Assembly (NCBI RefSeq): GCF_001936615.1
Contig: NZ_MLBF01000023.1
Location: 1-62,250 of the forward strand
Length of the DNA: 62,250 nt
Direction: 5' to 3'
Origin: Desulfosporosinus metallidurans
GTDB taxonomy: Bacteria; Bacillota; Desulfitobacteriia; Desulfitobacteriales; Desulfitobacteriaceae
Numbering within the stretch: the stretch's first letter is position 1; each line of letters opens with the position of its first letter. Shown in pieces: positions 42,386 through 50,626 of this stretch. The notes beneath the pieces were generated by a model that worked only from the letters and a program-made list of their open reading frames with translations, searched no databases and had not been told where the DNA came from. Both the position numbers and the translations under genes were made by a program.

Positions 42386-42459
42386 CTAATAATTGAGTAT
42401 TGTTTTTGGGAGAAACAGTTTTTGTTACTTTTTGAAAAAGGACAGGAGGAAAGGACAGA

Positions 42460-43080
42460 ATGAATTCATTTGATCTTTTTGGGTACCATTTCATCAATCA
42501 ATGGGCTGGGCATCATCCCGTGCTCGACAAACTAATGGCATTCTTTGCCCAATATGCTCTAGAGTTATATGCGGTGTTGTTTTTATTGGCTTGGTTTACC
42601 TTACCCAAATCCGATTCCGATAAGCGTCATGCAATGGTTGTGGCCGGATTTTCGGGTGTACTGGCATTAGTCTTTAACGCTATTATCGGGCAGTTCTTCT
42701 TCCGTCCACGACCCTTTGTGACTCTTCCGAAAGGGACATTTACCCAGCTCATTCCCCATTCGTTTGATACGTCATTTCCCAGTGACCACACCTCAGGAAG
42801 CTTTGGTTTTGCTGCAGGGTCCTGGAAGAAAGCTTCATTTTGGGTCAGATGGAGCTTTACAATTTTAGCTGTTCTCGTAGCATTTGCCCGTGTTTATACA
42901 GGAGTGCATTGGCCAACTGATGTACTTGCAAGTGTTATCATAGGTTTCGTCAGTGCTAAAATTGTATGGCTGATTAACCCCTTATTTAAGCCTTTGACAA
43001 ACCTAGGGCTGCGGCTATTCCATTATGGGAAATACTCAAAGGAGACTTCAAAGTTAGTCATCAAAAAATACGCAAAGTAA
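42460..43080 (+). CDS. PAP2-family undecaprenyl-diphosphatase (BcrC-like)
   Basis: A 206-residue membrane phosphatase with all catalytic motifs: FRPRPF (C1), PSDHTSGSFG (C2) and ARVYTGVHWPTDV (C3). It would release Und-P from Und-PP on the outer face, giving substrate for the DedA-type carriers encoded across the divergent promoter. It starts at an ATG behind AGGAGGAAAGGACAGA. It is followed by the MFS gene. Confidence 0.92.
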   Translation: MNSFDLFGYHFINQWAGHHPVLDKLMAFFAQYALELYAVLFLLAWFTLPKSDSDKRHAMVVAGFSGVLALVFNAIIGQFFFRPRPFVTLPKGTFTQLIPHSFDTSFPSDHTSGSFGFAAGSWKKASFWVRWSFTILAVLVAFARVYTGVHWPTDVLASVIIGFVSAKIVWLINPLFKPLTNLGLRLFHYGKYSKETSKLVIKKYAK

Positions 43081-43131
43081 TAAACAGGTGTTGAGTACTC
43101 AGTCGGTTGGATATTGAGGAGTGTGCGTTTT

Positions 43132-44286
43132 ATGTTTAACGTAATGCTTTTTGGCATTGTCAGCTTGTTAACAGACATAAGCAGTGAAATGGTTTATCCC
43201 TTACTCCCAATATTCCTCTCTACTGCGTTAGGAGCAAGTCCGGCTATTATTGGCATCATTGAAGGGATAGCTGAAAGTTTAGCCAGCTTACTTAAAGTTT
43301 TTTCCGGATACTTAGCCGATAAAACGCAAAAGAAAAAGGAACTCACAATCACAGGTTATAGTGGTTCCTTGTTAGGTAAGTTAATCCTCGTTTTGGCCGG
43401 GTCTTGGGGAGGGGTATTGTTTTCCCGGATTATCGACCGTTTCGGCAAAGGAATACGCACCGCCCCTCGTGATGCTCTTATTGCCGACTCAACGCAAAAA
43501 AGCACCCGTGGTCATGCTTTTGGTCTGCACCGGGCCATGGATACTATGGGAGCGGTTATCGGGGTAATTATAGCTTATATACTAATTAGAGGAAACATTA
43601 CCGATTTTAAGCGTATTTTCTGGTTTTCGACGATACCGGCCCTATTGGGAATAATAGCCCTTCTCTTTGTTAAAAGGCCAAGTAGGGATAAATCTGTAAA
43701 GAAAGAATTTTCTTTTGCCTGGTCAAAACTGGACACAAAGTTAAAGCAGTTTTTAGTATTGGCTTTTATTTTTGCACTTGGTAATTCGTCTAACCAATTC
43801 CTGCTCTTAAGAGCAAGCAAATTGGGCCTTTCAACTCCTAATGTTTTACTCCTTTATTTGGCCTTCAATATTAGCTATGCTTTGGTATCTTTACCTGCCG
43901 GAAAATTATCGGATTTGATTGGTAGGAAACGTGTTTTGGTGACGGGTTATTTTATTTACGCTGCCGTCTATTTCGGATTCGCTCGGGTTACACACACTTC
44001 AAGCTTATGGCTGTTATTTATTGTTTACGGTCTATATTCCGCCTTCACAGATGGCGTGGAAAAAGCCCTCCTGTCCGATATTGCACCCTCGGCCTTAAGA
44101 GGTACGGTAATCGGTATGCATGCAGCTTTAGTTGGAGTTGCTCTCCTTCCAGCTTCCTTTATTGCCGGAATCCTTTGGGACAAATTTGGTGCCCAAGCCC
44201 CGTTTTATTTTGGAGCCGGGATGGGGTTATTAGCTGTTATAGGTCTATTGTTTATATTTAAAGATAAAAAGACAGGTTCTAAATAA
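43132..44286 (+). CDS. MFS transporter
   Basis: A 12-helix major facilitator of about 384 residues; the start is taken at the ATG at 43132, preceded by GAGGAG, and earlier TTG/GTG codons are open in frame. The family blocks DISSEMVYPLLPIF, GKGIRTAPRDALIADSTQ and GRKRVLVTGYF are seen. It most resembles the group of uncharacterised MFS proteins near Fe-S or drug genes; the substrate is unknown. It lies 51 bp after the PAP2 gene in the same direction. Confidence 0.88.
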   Translation: MFNVMLFGIVSLLTDISSEMVYPLLPIFLSTALGASPAIIGIIEGIAESLASLLKVFSGYLADKTQKKKELTITGYSGSLLGKLILVLAGSWGGVLFSRIIDRFGKGIRTAPRDALIADSTQKSTRGHAFGLHRAMDTMGAVIGVIIAYILIRGNITDFKRIFWFSTIPALLGIIALLFVKRPSRDKSVKKEFSFAWSKLDTKLKQFLVLAFIFALGNSSNQFLLLRASKLGLSTPNVLLLYLAFNISYALVSLPAGKLSDLIGRKRVLVTGYFIYAAVYFGFARVTHTSSLWLLFIVYGLYSAFTDGVEKALLSDIAPSALRGTVIGMHAALVGVALLPASFIAGILWDKFGAQAPFYFGAGMGLLAVIGLLFIFKDKKTGSK

Positions 44287-44311
44287 AGAATACCTAATCG
44301 CAGGAGGTAAT

Positions 44312-44764
44312 TTGTGCTTGCATAACCCACTTCTATTATCAGCTTTGCTTTCTACAATAGCCGCTCAAATCCTGAAAATCCCGGTATACTACTGGGTTCA
44401 TCGTTCGTGGAATTGGCGGGCTGCCTTAAAACCGGGAGGAATGCCTAGCTCCCATACAGCCCTTATGATTGGCTTAACCACAGCAACGCTGCTTAAATAC
44501 GGTTGGAATAATCCCTATTTTGCTATTACAACATCGGTTAGTATGATTGTGATTTATGATGCGGCAGGTGTACGTAGGCAAGCAGGGCAACATGCGATAG
44601 TCCTTAATGAATTAACGGCAACTATTGAGACTCTAAATAGAAAATTAAGCACGGAAATTTTTATTAAGCCGACACGCCTCAAAGAGGTCATTGGGCATTC
44701 TCCGATTGAAGTTCTGGGTGGAATAGTTGTCGGAATTGTCGTCGGATTATTCATTGTTCGCTGA
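44312..44764 (+). CDS. Divergent PAP2/DUF212-family membrane protein
   Basis: A 150-residue protein of the YuiD/DUF212 group, a divergent member of the PAP2 superfamily. The motifs GGMPSSHTALMIGLT and YDAAGVRRQAGQHA are clear, and the C-terminal GHSPIEVLGGIVVGIVVGL completes the family pattern. It begins at a TTG (44312 or 44318) behind AGGAGG, 26 bp after the MFS gene. It probably acts on membrane lipid phosphates. Confidence 0.88.
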   Translation: MCLHNPLLLSALLSTIAAQILKIPVYYWVHRSWNWRAALKPGGMPSSHTALMIGLTTATLLKYGWNNPYFAITTSVSMIVIYDAAGVRRQAGQHAIVLNELTATIETLNRKLSTEIFIKPTRLKEVIGHSPIEVLGGIVVGIVVGLFIVR

Positions 44765-44788
44765 GTATAATAGGTAATTTTTCCTACA

Positions 44789-44817
44789 TTGGTTATACTA
44801 GGTAAATGAGGTATAAT
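44789..44817 (+). promoter_or_regulatory. Promoter of the metallophosphoesterase gene
   Basis: TTGGTT (44789-44794), a 17-bp spacer and a perfect TATAAT (44812-44817). It separates this gene from the upstream PAP2 operon. Confidence 0.5.
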
Positions 44818-44876
44818 ATTTTAGGTATCCATTTAAGAAACAGCCAGTTCAACGATGGATCGAAAGGTTGAGGTAG

Positions 44877-46337
44877 ATGCGGAAAAAAGGGTTGGTTCTA
44901 ATTTTGCTTGTTGTAGGATTGCTGGTTACAAGCGCCTTTATCTTACATAGCTACAAGAATTTCAAGATCCAACAAGGTTTTGTGCCCCTGCCGTTATCTT
45001 TTGACCCTTACACTTCGATTTCCTCCTATGACTTGAACGGAAATACTGTAAGCATTCAAGGCGGATTTGCAAAAGGAAAAATAGCAGAAAACAGTAATCA
45101 AGAGAGTTTACTGCTTCATTCTCTTTCTCCAACGCCGGTAATAACCCTCAAAAGCACGACTGAGAAATCATATAGGCTAAGGTTGGAAAACATAAGTCCA
45201 TCCAAAATCACTACCAGTGACGGAATCGCTAATCTTAAGGTTATTGACCCGCACACGATTTCATTTACGGTTGACTTAAAGGCAAACCAAATTAAGGCTA
45301 TTCAATTCACTTTAAAACCCAGCGAGAATCCGGAAGTCGTGATGTTGGGAGATAATAGAAACGGTTATGGCACGTTTGCTCAAATCATTAGCCAAGTTAA
45401 CGGAATTAACCCTGCCTTTGTCGTTGACAACGGTGATCTCGTGTACGGAGGAGAACCGAACAGATATAGGCTTTTTTATGAGACCGTTTCCAAGCTTCAA
45501 GTTCCGCTTTACACCACTTTGGGAAATCATGACATCCGGGAAAATGGCCGTAAGATATATACGGAGCTTTTCGGGCCTCCCTACTATTCTTTCGACTATT
45601 TAAACAATCATTTTATCTTCCTGGACAGTTCAAGAGGTTGGACAGAGAAGACAGCTATTCCTGAAGAAGAGTATAAGTGGCTGGAAGCTGACCTACAAAA
45701 AGCTCAAGGGAAACGCATCTTTGTTGTTTCCCATATTCCTCCTACTGACCCCAGAGCTAATCTGACCCCCAATACATATCCTGAATTAGCTCAATCACAA
45801 AAGAACAGCTTATTGCAAAATGAAATGAATAAGCTTAGTGGTACCAGCAATATCGACCATGCCTTCCATGATAAACAAGAAGCTGCGAGATTTGAAAATC
45901 TTATGACTAAATATAAGGTAGATACTGTTTTCTTATCTCACATCCACAGCTTTTTCAGTTTTGTTAAAAATAACGTAAGATATATCATTACTGGAGGAGC
46001 AGGTGCCGAACTTCTTACGGAGGGAAGCTATTATCATTACATTCGTGTTCATATTACTAATTGGGAAAATTACCTTGAGATTGTACAATTACCATCCCCA
46101 CCGAATCAGATCGTCGATAGATATTTAGCCGCAGGGCAGATGTTTGCTAGCTCTATTTATAAGGAATATACAACTTTAGTTTTAGCCATCGCTGTTTTTC
46201 TAGCTTTAATTATTGGCTGGATACTCTGGATATTCCGCCAAGGATGGTGGTCATATCTCAAACGGTTAGGGCTTTGGTTTTATGAGGTTGCCAAACTTTC
46301 CATCCTCAAATATAAAGAAATCGTTCGAAAAAGTTAG
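44877..46337 (+). CDS. Membrane-anchored metallophosphoesterase
   Basis: A 486-residue calcineurin-like phosphoesterase. The N-terminal signal/anchor is LVLILLVVGLLVTSAFILHS. A beta-domain follows (about residues 40-150). The catalytic part has GDNRNG (in place of the usual GDxH), NGDLVYGG, LGNHDIRENG, SHIPPTD and SHIHSFF. A C-terminal membrane helix (TTLVLAIAVFLALIIGWILW) completes it. The active domain would face outward. The substrate is unknown. Confidence 0.88.
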   Translation: MRKKGLVLILLVVGLLVTSAFILHSYKNFKIQQGFVPLPLSFDPYTSISSYDLNGNTVSIQGGFAKGKIAENSNQESLLLHSLSPTPVITLKSTTEKSYRLRLENISPSKITTSDGIANLKVIDPHTISFTVDLKANQIKAIQFTLKPSENPEVVMLGDNRNGYGTFAQIISQVNGINPAFVVDNGDLVYGGEPNRYRLFYETVSKLQVPLYTTLGNHDIRENGRKIYTELFGPPYYSFDYLNNHFIFLDSSRGWTEKTAIPEEEYKWLEADLQKAQGKRIFVVSHIPPTDPRANLTPNTYPELAQSQKNSLLQNEMNKLSGTSNIDHAFHDKQEAARFENLMTKYKVDTVFLSHIHSFFSFVKNNVRYIITGGAGAELLTEGSYYHYIRVHITNWENYLEIVQLPSPPNQIVDRYLAAGQMFASSIYKEYTTLVLAIAVFLALIIGWILWIFRQGWWSYLKRLGLWFYEVAKLSILKYKEIVRKS

Positions 46338-46873
46338 TGTCCTTAAAAAATTGAACTCTCGGAAAAATGAGTTCGACCAAAGCTTTAAACTTGTACGCTT
46401 TAATAAAGCCAGTTAAAGTCATCTTAACCTCGACCGGCATTTTACTGATGATACTTATAAACCCAAAAAACTATTTCTCATAGCCATACCTTTGGCAATC
46501 ACCGATTGCACTACGGATGAACATCAGCCACCGGCAGGGTTTTTCGTGAGGCATTCACATCCAGTATTGGCCCCTGTATGTCTCTTTATATCGTCTAAGG
46601 TAGAGCAACATTGTGCTACTGCTACATGCTGTAAAGCCTGTATAGAAAGCGGTTATAATGACATGCCTCTGGAAAGCCGTATTTATACATCAAATCATCT
46701 CGTGCCTAGCAATATCCTGCGTGGTCATAACATACTCCTGTTTTACATATATAAAATTCACTGGTGTGTATATGATATTGTTCATGTTCTTTTTCTGGCG
46801 TTATATATTCTTAGAGTGATAGGTTCGCCTTCTCAGTTCATCATGAACCCTTCCATAGTCCATTGATAGGGCT
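46338..46873. other. Gene-free junction between cargo and transfer module
   Basis: About 535 bp without a credible gene. An open frame (46492-46866) has no good start signal or recognisable product. This stretch ends in the strong terminator at 46874-46906 and marks the change in base composition and gene content to the conjugation module. Confidence 0.5.
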
Positions 46874-46906
46874 GACCTTCCCCTTGGCGGGGAAGGTCAT
46901 TTTTTT
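46874..46906 (+). terminator. Strong terminator at the cargo/backbone boundary
   Basis: A 10-bp stem GACCTTCCCC / GGGGAAGGTC with a five-base loop and a T-rich tail (ATTTTTTT) on the plus strand. It could stop transcription from the cargo running into the convergent transfer genes. Confidence 0.85.
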
Positions 46907-46912
46907 AACCAA

Positions 46913-47182
46913 TTAGCTGGAATTAGGTTGCGCTAAATAATACAGATTGCTGCTCTTGCCGCCGTTCTCGCGCCACCTTTGCTCCTTACGCAGACGGCCG
47001 CTTTTTTCAAGGTCAGCTATGGCGCGTTTCACGGTGCTTCGGGACAGCTTCAGTTCCTTGGCGATGGTACCAATCGCTGGGTAGCATTTGCCTTCCTTAT
47101 CTGCGCGGTCATGTAAGTACATAAATACAGCCCTCGCGCGATGCGGAAGCTCCGAGGAATAAAGAGAAGAAAAGTAACCCAC
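46913..47182 (-). CDS. Small winged-helix/HTH protein
   Basis: An 89-residue HTH protein, likely a replication- or transcription-related factor of the element. It reads SELPHRARAVFMYLHDRADK and GTIAKELKLSRSTVKRAIAD, then LEKSGRLRKEQRWRENGGKS. It starts at a GTG just behind GGAGGTGAAGCT and follows the VirD4 gene by 11 bp. The protein is typical of the end of this type of transfer operon. Confidence 0.8.
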   Translation of the reverse strand: MGYFSSLYSSELPHRARAVFMYLHDRADKEGKCYPAIGTIAKELKLSRSTVKRAIADLEKSGRLRKEQRWRENGGKSSNLYYLAQPNSS

Positions 47183-47193
47183 AGCTTCACCTC

Positions 47194-49011
47194 CTATTCA
47201 ATCCGAACAGGTGCTTTTGTCCTGGTCGGCGCTTCCGGCTCCTGATTCGGCGTATGGAGTAATCCTCTTGATGCGGCAGCTTCAGCTTCATCTTCCTCCG
47301 GCACATCCACACAGGCAGAGTGACGGCGGATGATTTCTTCCTCCACTCTGCGCCTGTCGGCATACTCCACTTCTCTGGCTGATTGTTCGGCAATCTCATA
47401 AGGCTTGCCGAAGGTAATGCCCCATTCCGTGAATAGCTTCAGCCAGGTGCGCATTGGGTATTCTCCGGTCTTGGTAACGATAAAATGGCCCTTTGGCATG
47501 GACTTTAACTCGTCGGGAGTCATCAATGGCCGCTCGATCATCTGCAGACTCTGCGACGGGTCGTTTTTACCCCGGCTGATCGAACCGCTCATGACGGTCT
47601 TGCTGCCCATGGCTTTTGACAAAATCTGTGCCGATTCACTGTTGGGAGCAAAACCGCCGAACACAGTATCCTGACAGTTGTCTATAATGATGGCCGAACC
47701 CTCTCGGCCATAGTTTTTCTCCAGCTGTGCAAAGCTCTGTATGATGGCAACGATAGACACGCGTCGGGAGCGGGAAGCGGAAAACATCATCTCTGCCGAC
47801 TCAATTTTAGGGATGGTACCGATCTCGTCGAGGAACATCATTACACGATTGGGGAGCTTGCCGCCATGCTCGTCGGCCACCGACAGGATCTCGCGATAGA
47901 GCTGCTGTACGATCAGGCTGATGATGAAATACTTTGTGTTATCTTCTTCCGGCATCACCAGGAAGATTGCGCTTTTTTTGGTGCAGAACCTTTCCGCATC
48001 GATTGCCGTGTCAAAGCATAGAATTTGCTCCAGCTCGGAATCCAGGAAAGCGTTCAATCTGGATAGGGCAGTTGAGAGGACACTCTGCATGGCCTGCTCC
48101 GCCGAATTGAGTGCCGCCCCGGCGAACCACTTGGTCTTGTGCTCATCCGGCAGATGAGCAAGAAGCAGCTGAAACAAAGTCCTACCCTTGACGCCGCTGG
48201 GCGCCAGCAGATCCTGTATGAGCTTGAATACCGACACGATGTGCCTCTGCCTCGGCTCACAGTATTCCGCAATAAGCAGAATCACGGAAGTCAGCAGCCC
48301 TTCCGCCGCGTCATAGAAGAAGGCGTTTTGTCCAGCCATCGCTGTATCGAAGCCACCGGAGGAGATGATGGTCTTGGCGGTGATCTTGGCATATTTCTCC
48401 GCTCTGGCTTTAAACGCAAGGTTCTGAGGATTATTAAGATATGCGTCCATATACCGGTTGACCAGATGGAGCAGATTGTTTCCGTCCGAGCGGGTGGGGT
48501 TTCTCAGGTCAATGACAGCAACATCGTATCCGTATTTGTCTTTTGCGATCCCGGCATAATTGCGGTAGAGGTCGCCCTTGGTGTCGGTGGTCACAAAGCT
48601 CATGCCGCAGGCACAGGCGTATTCCAGATTCGGATAAAGAAAGTTAGCGGTCTTGCCAACACCTGCGGCTCCGATCATCAAGCAGTGGATATCGTCATCG
48701 TCCACCAGCGCATATCCGTTCGGAGCGGTATTGTCAAACAGCGATGCCTTCCTCCAACCGACTATCAGTCCCTGCGCTTTCGGAAGGCTTTCGCCCTTTC
48801 GCCACTTCTCCGGCTCGTAGGGAACCTCGGTATATGTCTTTTTTATCTCCCGTTTTGTTGCCCAGCGAGCTGTACCGTGCTGACCGTCGCCGACTGTTTT
48901 GGACTTGATGCCGTTTAAAGTGTAGTAATGCGCTATGAGAGATAACAAACCGATAACGCCAAACATGGTCAGGCCGGCAGCAGTTAAGATTATGATTTGG
49001 GATGTCTTCAA
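47194..49011 (-). CDS. virD4: VirD4-type coupling protein (T4CP)
   Basis: A 605-residue membrane ATPase that links the relaxosome to the type IV secretion channel. Two N-terminal helices are present (residues 5-30), then Walker A GAAGVGKTANFLYPN, the SFVTTDTKGDLYRN block, Walker B MMFLDEIGTIP, and SRRVSIVAIIQSFAQLEKNY. The C-terminus is Glu-rich. It follows the TOPRIM gene by 13 bp in the same operon. Confidence 0.94.
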   Translation of the reverse strand: MKTSQIIILTAAGLTMFGVIGLLSLIAHYYTLNGIKSKTVGDGQHGTARWATKREIKKTYTEVPYEPEKWRKGESLPKAQGLIVGWRKASLFDNTAPNGYALVDDDDIHCLMIGAAGVGKTANFLYPNLEYACACGMSFVTTDTKGDLYRNYAGIAKDKYGYDVAVIDLRNPTRSDGNNLLHLVNRYMDAYLNNPQNLAFKARAEKYAKITAKTIISSGGFDTAMAGQNAFFYDAAEGLLTSVILLIAEYCEPRQRHIVSVFKLIQDLLAPSGVKGRTLFQLLLAHLPDEHKTKWFAGAALNSAEQAMQSVLSTALSRLNAFLDSELEQILCFDTAIDAERFCTKKSAIFLVMPEEDNTKYFIISLIVQQLYREILSVADEHGGKLPNRVMMFLDEIGTIPKIESAEMMFSASRSRRVSIVAIIQSFAQLEKNYGREGSAIIIDNCQDTVFGGFAPNSESAQILSKAMGSKTVMSGSISRGKNDPSQSLQMIERPLMTPDELKSMPKGHFIVTKTGEYPMRTWLKLFTEWGITFGKPYEIAEQSAREVEYADRRRVEEEIIRRHSACVDVPEEDEAEAAASRGLLHTPNQEPEAPTRTKAPVRIE

Positions 49012-49024
49012 TTCGATCCCTCCT

Positions 49025-50458
49025 TTACATGGTCATAGAAAAATTTACTGCTTGCTCCTGCACCGGAAGCATCGACGGCAGCTCCTGCTCAACAAACATC
49101 ATGATTTTGACGCAGTCCAGCGCAAGGCGTTGATAGGAGGTCAGGAGCTTATTCATATCCTCCAGTGTGCGGATACCCGATGCCTGAAGCTGACGGCTGA
49201 TATCCGAAACATCCTGGCGCAGCTGTTCAGCTTTGGTACGCAGCCAGCCCCTATCCCCATGGGGACGGTAGCTGTCCTGCAGCTTTTGAATAAGCTGCTC
49301 TATTGTCACAGGCTGTTCTATCTGGCGGAGCTGCCTTTGCATGGCAGCAAGCGAGCCAGCCGCCATGCACTGCAGGCATTCACGAACAGCTTCCGTATTC
49401 AGTGCTGCTGTTTTGCCGGAGGCAAGAAGCGGCTCTACCACCTCGGCGCACTCCACGAGGAAGGCGTCAATATCTTTATGTGTTGCAAGGGCTTTGCACA
49501 AATCGTGCAGCTCACCAACAACCTTCGGCAGAAGCTCCAGCTTCGGATGTTCCCGCGCCGGGATGGGACTGACGCCGTTTCTGGCTTTAAGATCCTCATT
49601 CCAGTCCTTGTACTGCGGCTGCATTACGGAAAAATCCGCATAGCACTTTCCCGACAGGATATCCTTCAGGCGACCGACAGCTTCAATGCCTGCCTCGTCA
49701 TGATCCAAGCACAGCACGATGCTTTTCAGATGAGGATTCAGCTCCAGCTGACGAAGCAAGGCGTGTTCCGATACTCCGTCCAATGTGACATAGCTGTGCC
49801 GTTTCCATCCATCCTGATGCAGTGTGGTGAAGGACAGCATATCCACCGGCGCCTCGAACACATAAAGAGTGTCGCTCTCTCCAATCCAGTGAAAGCTGTA
49901 TTTCGGATCGCTGCCCTCCGCGTTTCCTTTGTAGGGTTCGCCCTGGGTGTATGTTCCGCGCTTATGAGCATGGCGGGGGACGCCTTTTTCATCCAGCCCA
50001 ACAAATACCGCATTGTGATATTCCTTGTCTTCGTATATCAGCTTTTCATGAGCGAAGTGAGACAGCACCTCACGGTCTATGAACCTTTGCTTTATCAGAT
50101 ATGCGAATACCCGGCGCATGTCAGGATTAGCCTCCGGAAGAGCGAACTCCTTGCGTGGAGCAGGGGCACTCTTGACCGTCTGATTCCACTCCACGCCGGA
50201 GTCCTCTCCGAGCAGATAGCTCACAGCTTCAGGAAAGCTCATGTCATAAAACTGCTGAACAAAATCAATAGCGTGACCGCCTTCCTTCCGGCTGTGGCGA
50301 AACCACTGATTGCCGCGCACAGTAACGCTGTCATGACGCTTCCAGCGCCACTCTCGGCCTGAGCGCACAAGCTGCTCTCCTTGACGATGAAGGAAATCAA
50401 CCAGGTCGACAGAGTTTGCCTGCCGCTTTTGCTCGTCTGTAAAATGAATATATGCCAT
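49025..50458 (-). CDS. Primase-like zinc/TOPRIM protein
   Basis: A 477-residue protein. The N-terminal part resembles a degenerate CHC2/DUF3991-type primase zinc domain (WKRHDSVTVRGNQWFRHSRK and GHAIDFVQQFYDMSFPEAVS). The middle is a TOPRIM fold (LYVFEAPVDMLSFTTLH ... VLCLDHDEAGIEAVGRLKDI). The C-terminus is helical and ends NFSMTM. Such genes follow the relaxase in this ICE type and may prime DNA after transfer. The final SMTM recurs in other transfer proteins (see findings). Confidence 0.88.
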   Translation of the reverse strand: MAYIHFTDEQKRQANSVDLVDFLHRQGEQLVRSGREWRWKRHDSVTVRGNQWFRHSRKEGGHAIDFVQQFYDMSFPEAVSYLLGEDSGVEWNQTVKSAPAPRKEFALPEANPDMRRVFAYLIKQRFIDREVLSHFAHEKLIYEDKEYHNAVFVGLDEKGVPRHAHKRGTYTQGEPYKGNAEGSDPKYSFHWIGESDTLYVFEAPVDMLSFTTLHQDGWKRHSYVTLDGVSEHALLRQLELNPHLKSIVLCLDHDEAGIEAVGRLKDILSGKCYADFSVMQPQYKDWNEDLKARNGVSPIPAREHPKLELLPKVVGELHDLCKALATHKDIDAFLVECAEVVEPLLASGKTAALNTEAVRECLQCMAAGSLAAMQRQLRQIEQPVTIEQLIQKLQDSYRPHGDRGWLRTKAEQLRQDVSDISRQLQASGIRTLEDMNKLLTSYQRLALDCVKIMMFVEQELPSMLPVQEQAVNFSMTM

Positions 50459-50476
50459 ACCATAGAACCTCCTTAG

Positions 50477-50608
50477 TCAGTGTTTACGCTTACCGCACCG
50501 GCGAAAAAAAGCCACCCGCCGATGAGCGGATGGTTTGAGAGACGCCGTATTGAGTTTGCTGGGAAGCGGTTCTTTTTTCTGTTGATATTTTGGTTGAGGC
50601 TTTTGCAT
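50477..50608 (-). CDS. Small basic protein
   Basis: A 43-residue basic frame, MQKPQPKYQQKKEPLPSKLN and then TASLKPSAHRRVAFFRRCGK, ending RKH, with a strong GGGAGGG ribosome-binding site before the ATG at 50608. It lies between the relaxase and TOPRIM genes. The function is unknown; the length and context argue for a real gene. Confidence 0.5.
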   Translation of the reverse strand: MQKPQPKYQQKKEPLPSKLNTASLKPSAHRRVAFFRRCGKRKH

Positions 50609-50626
50609 GGAAACCCTCCCTTTGCA

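Noticed and set aside
46492..46866. 124-codon open frame at the cargo/backbone junction
   Set aside because: No ribosome-binding site or recognisable domain; composition looks non-coding.
48935..50362. 475-codon plus-strand frame opposite the TOPRIM gene
   Set aside because: Exact antisense of a well-supported gene; GC-rich coding DNA often leaves such frames open.
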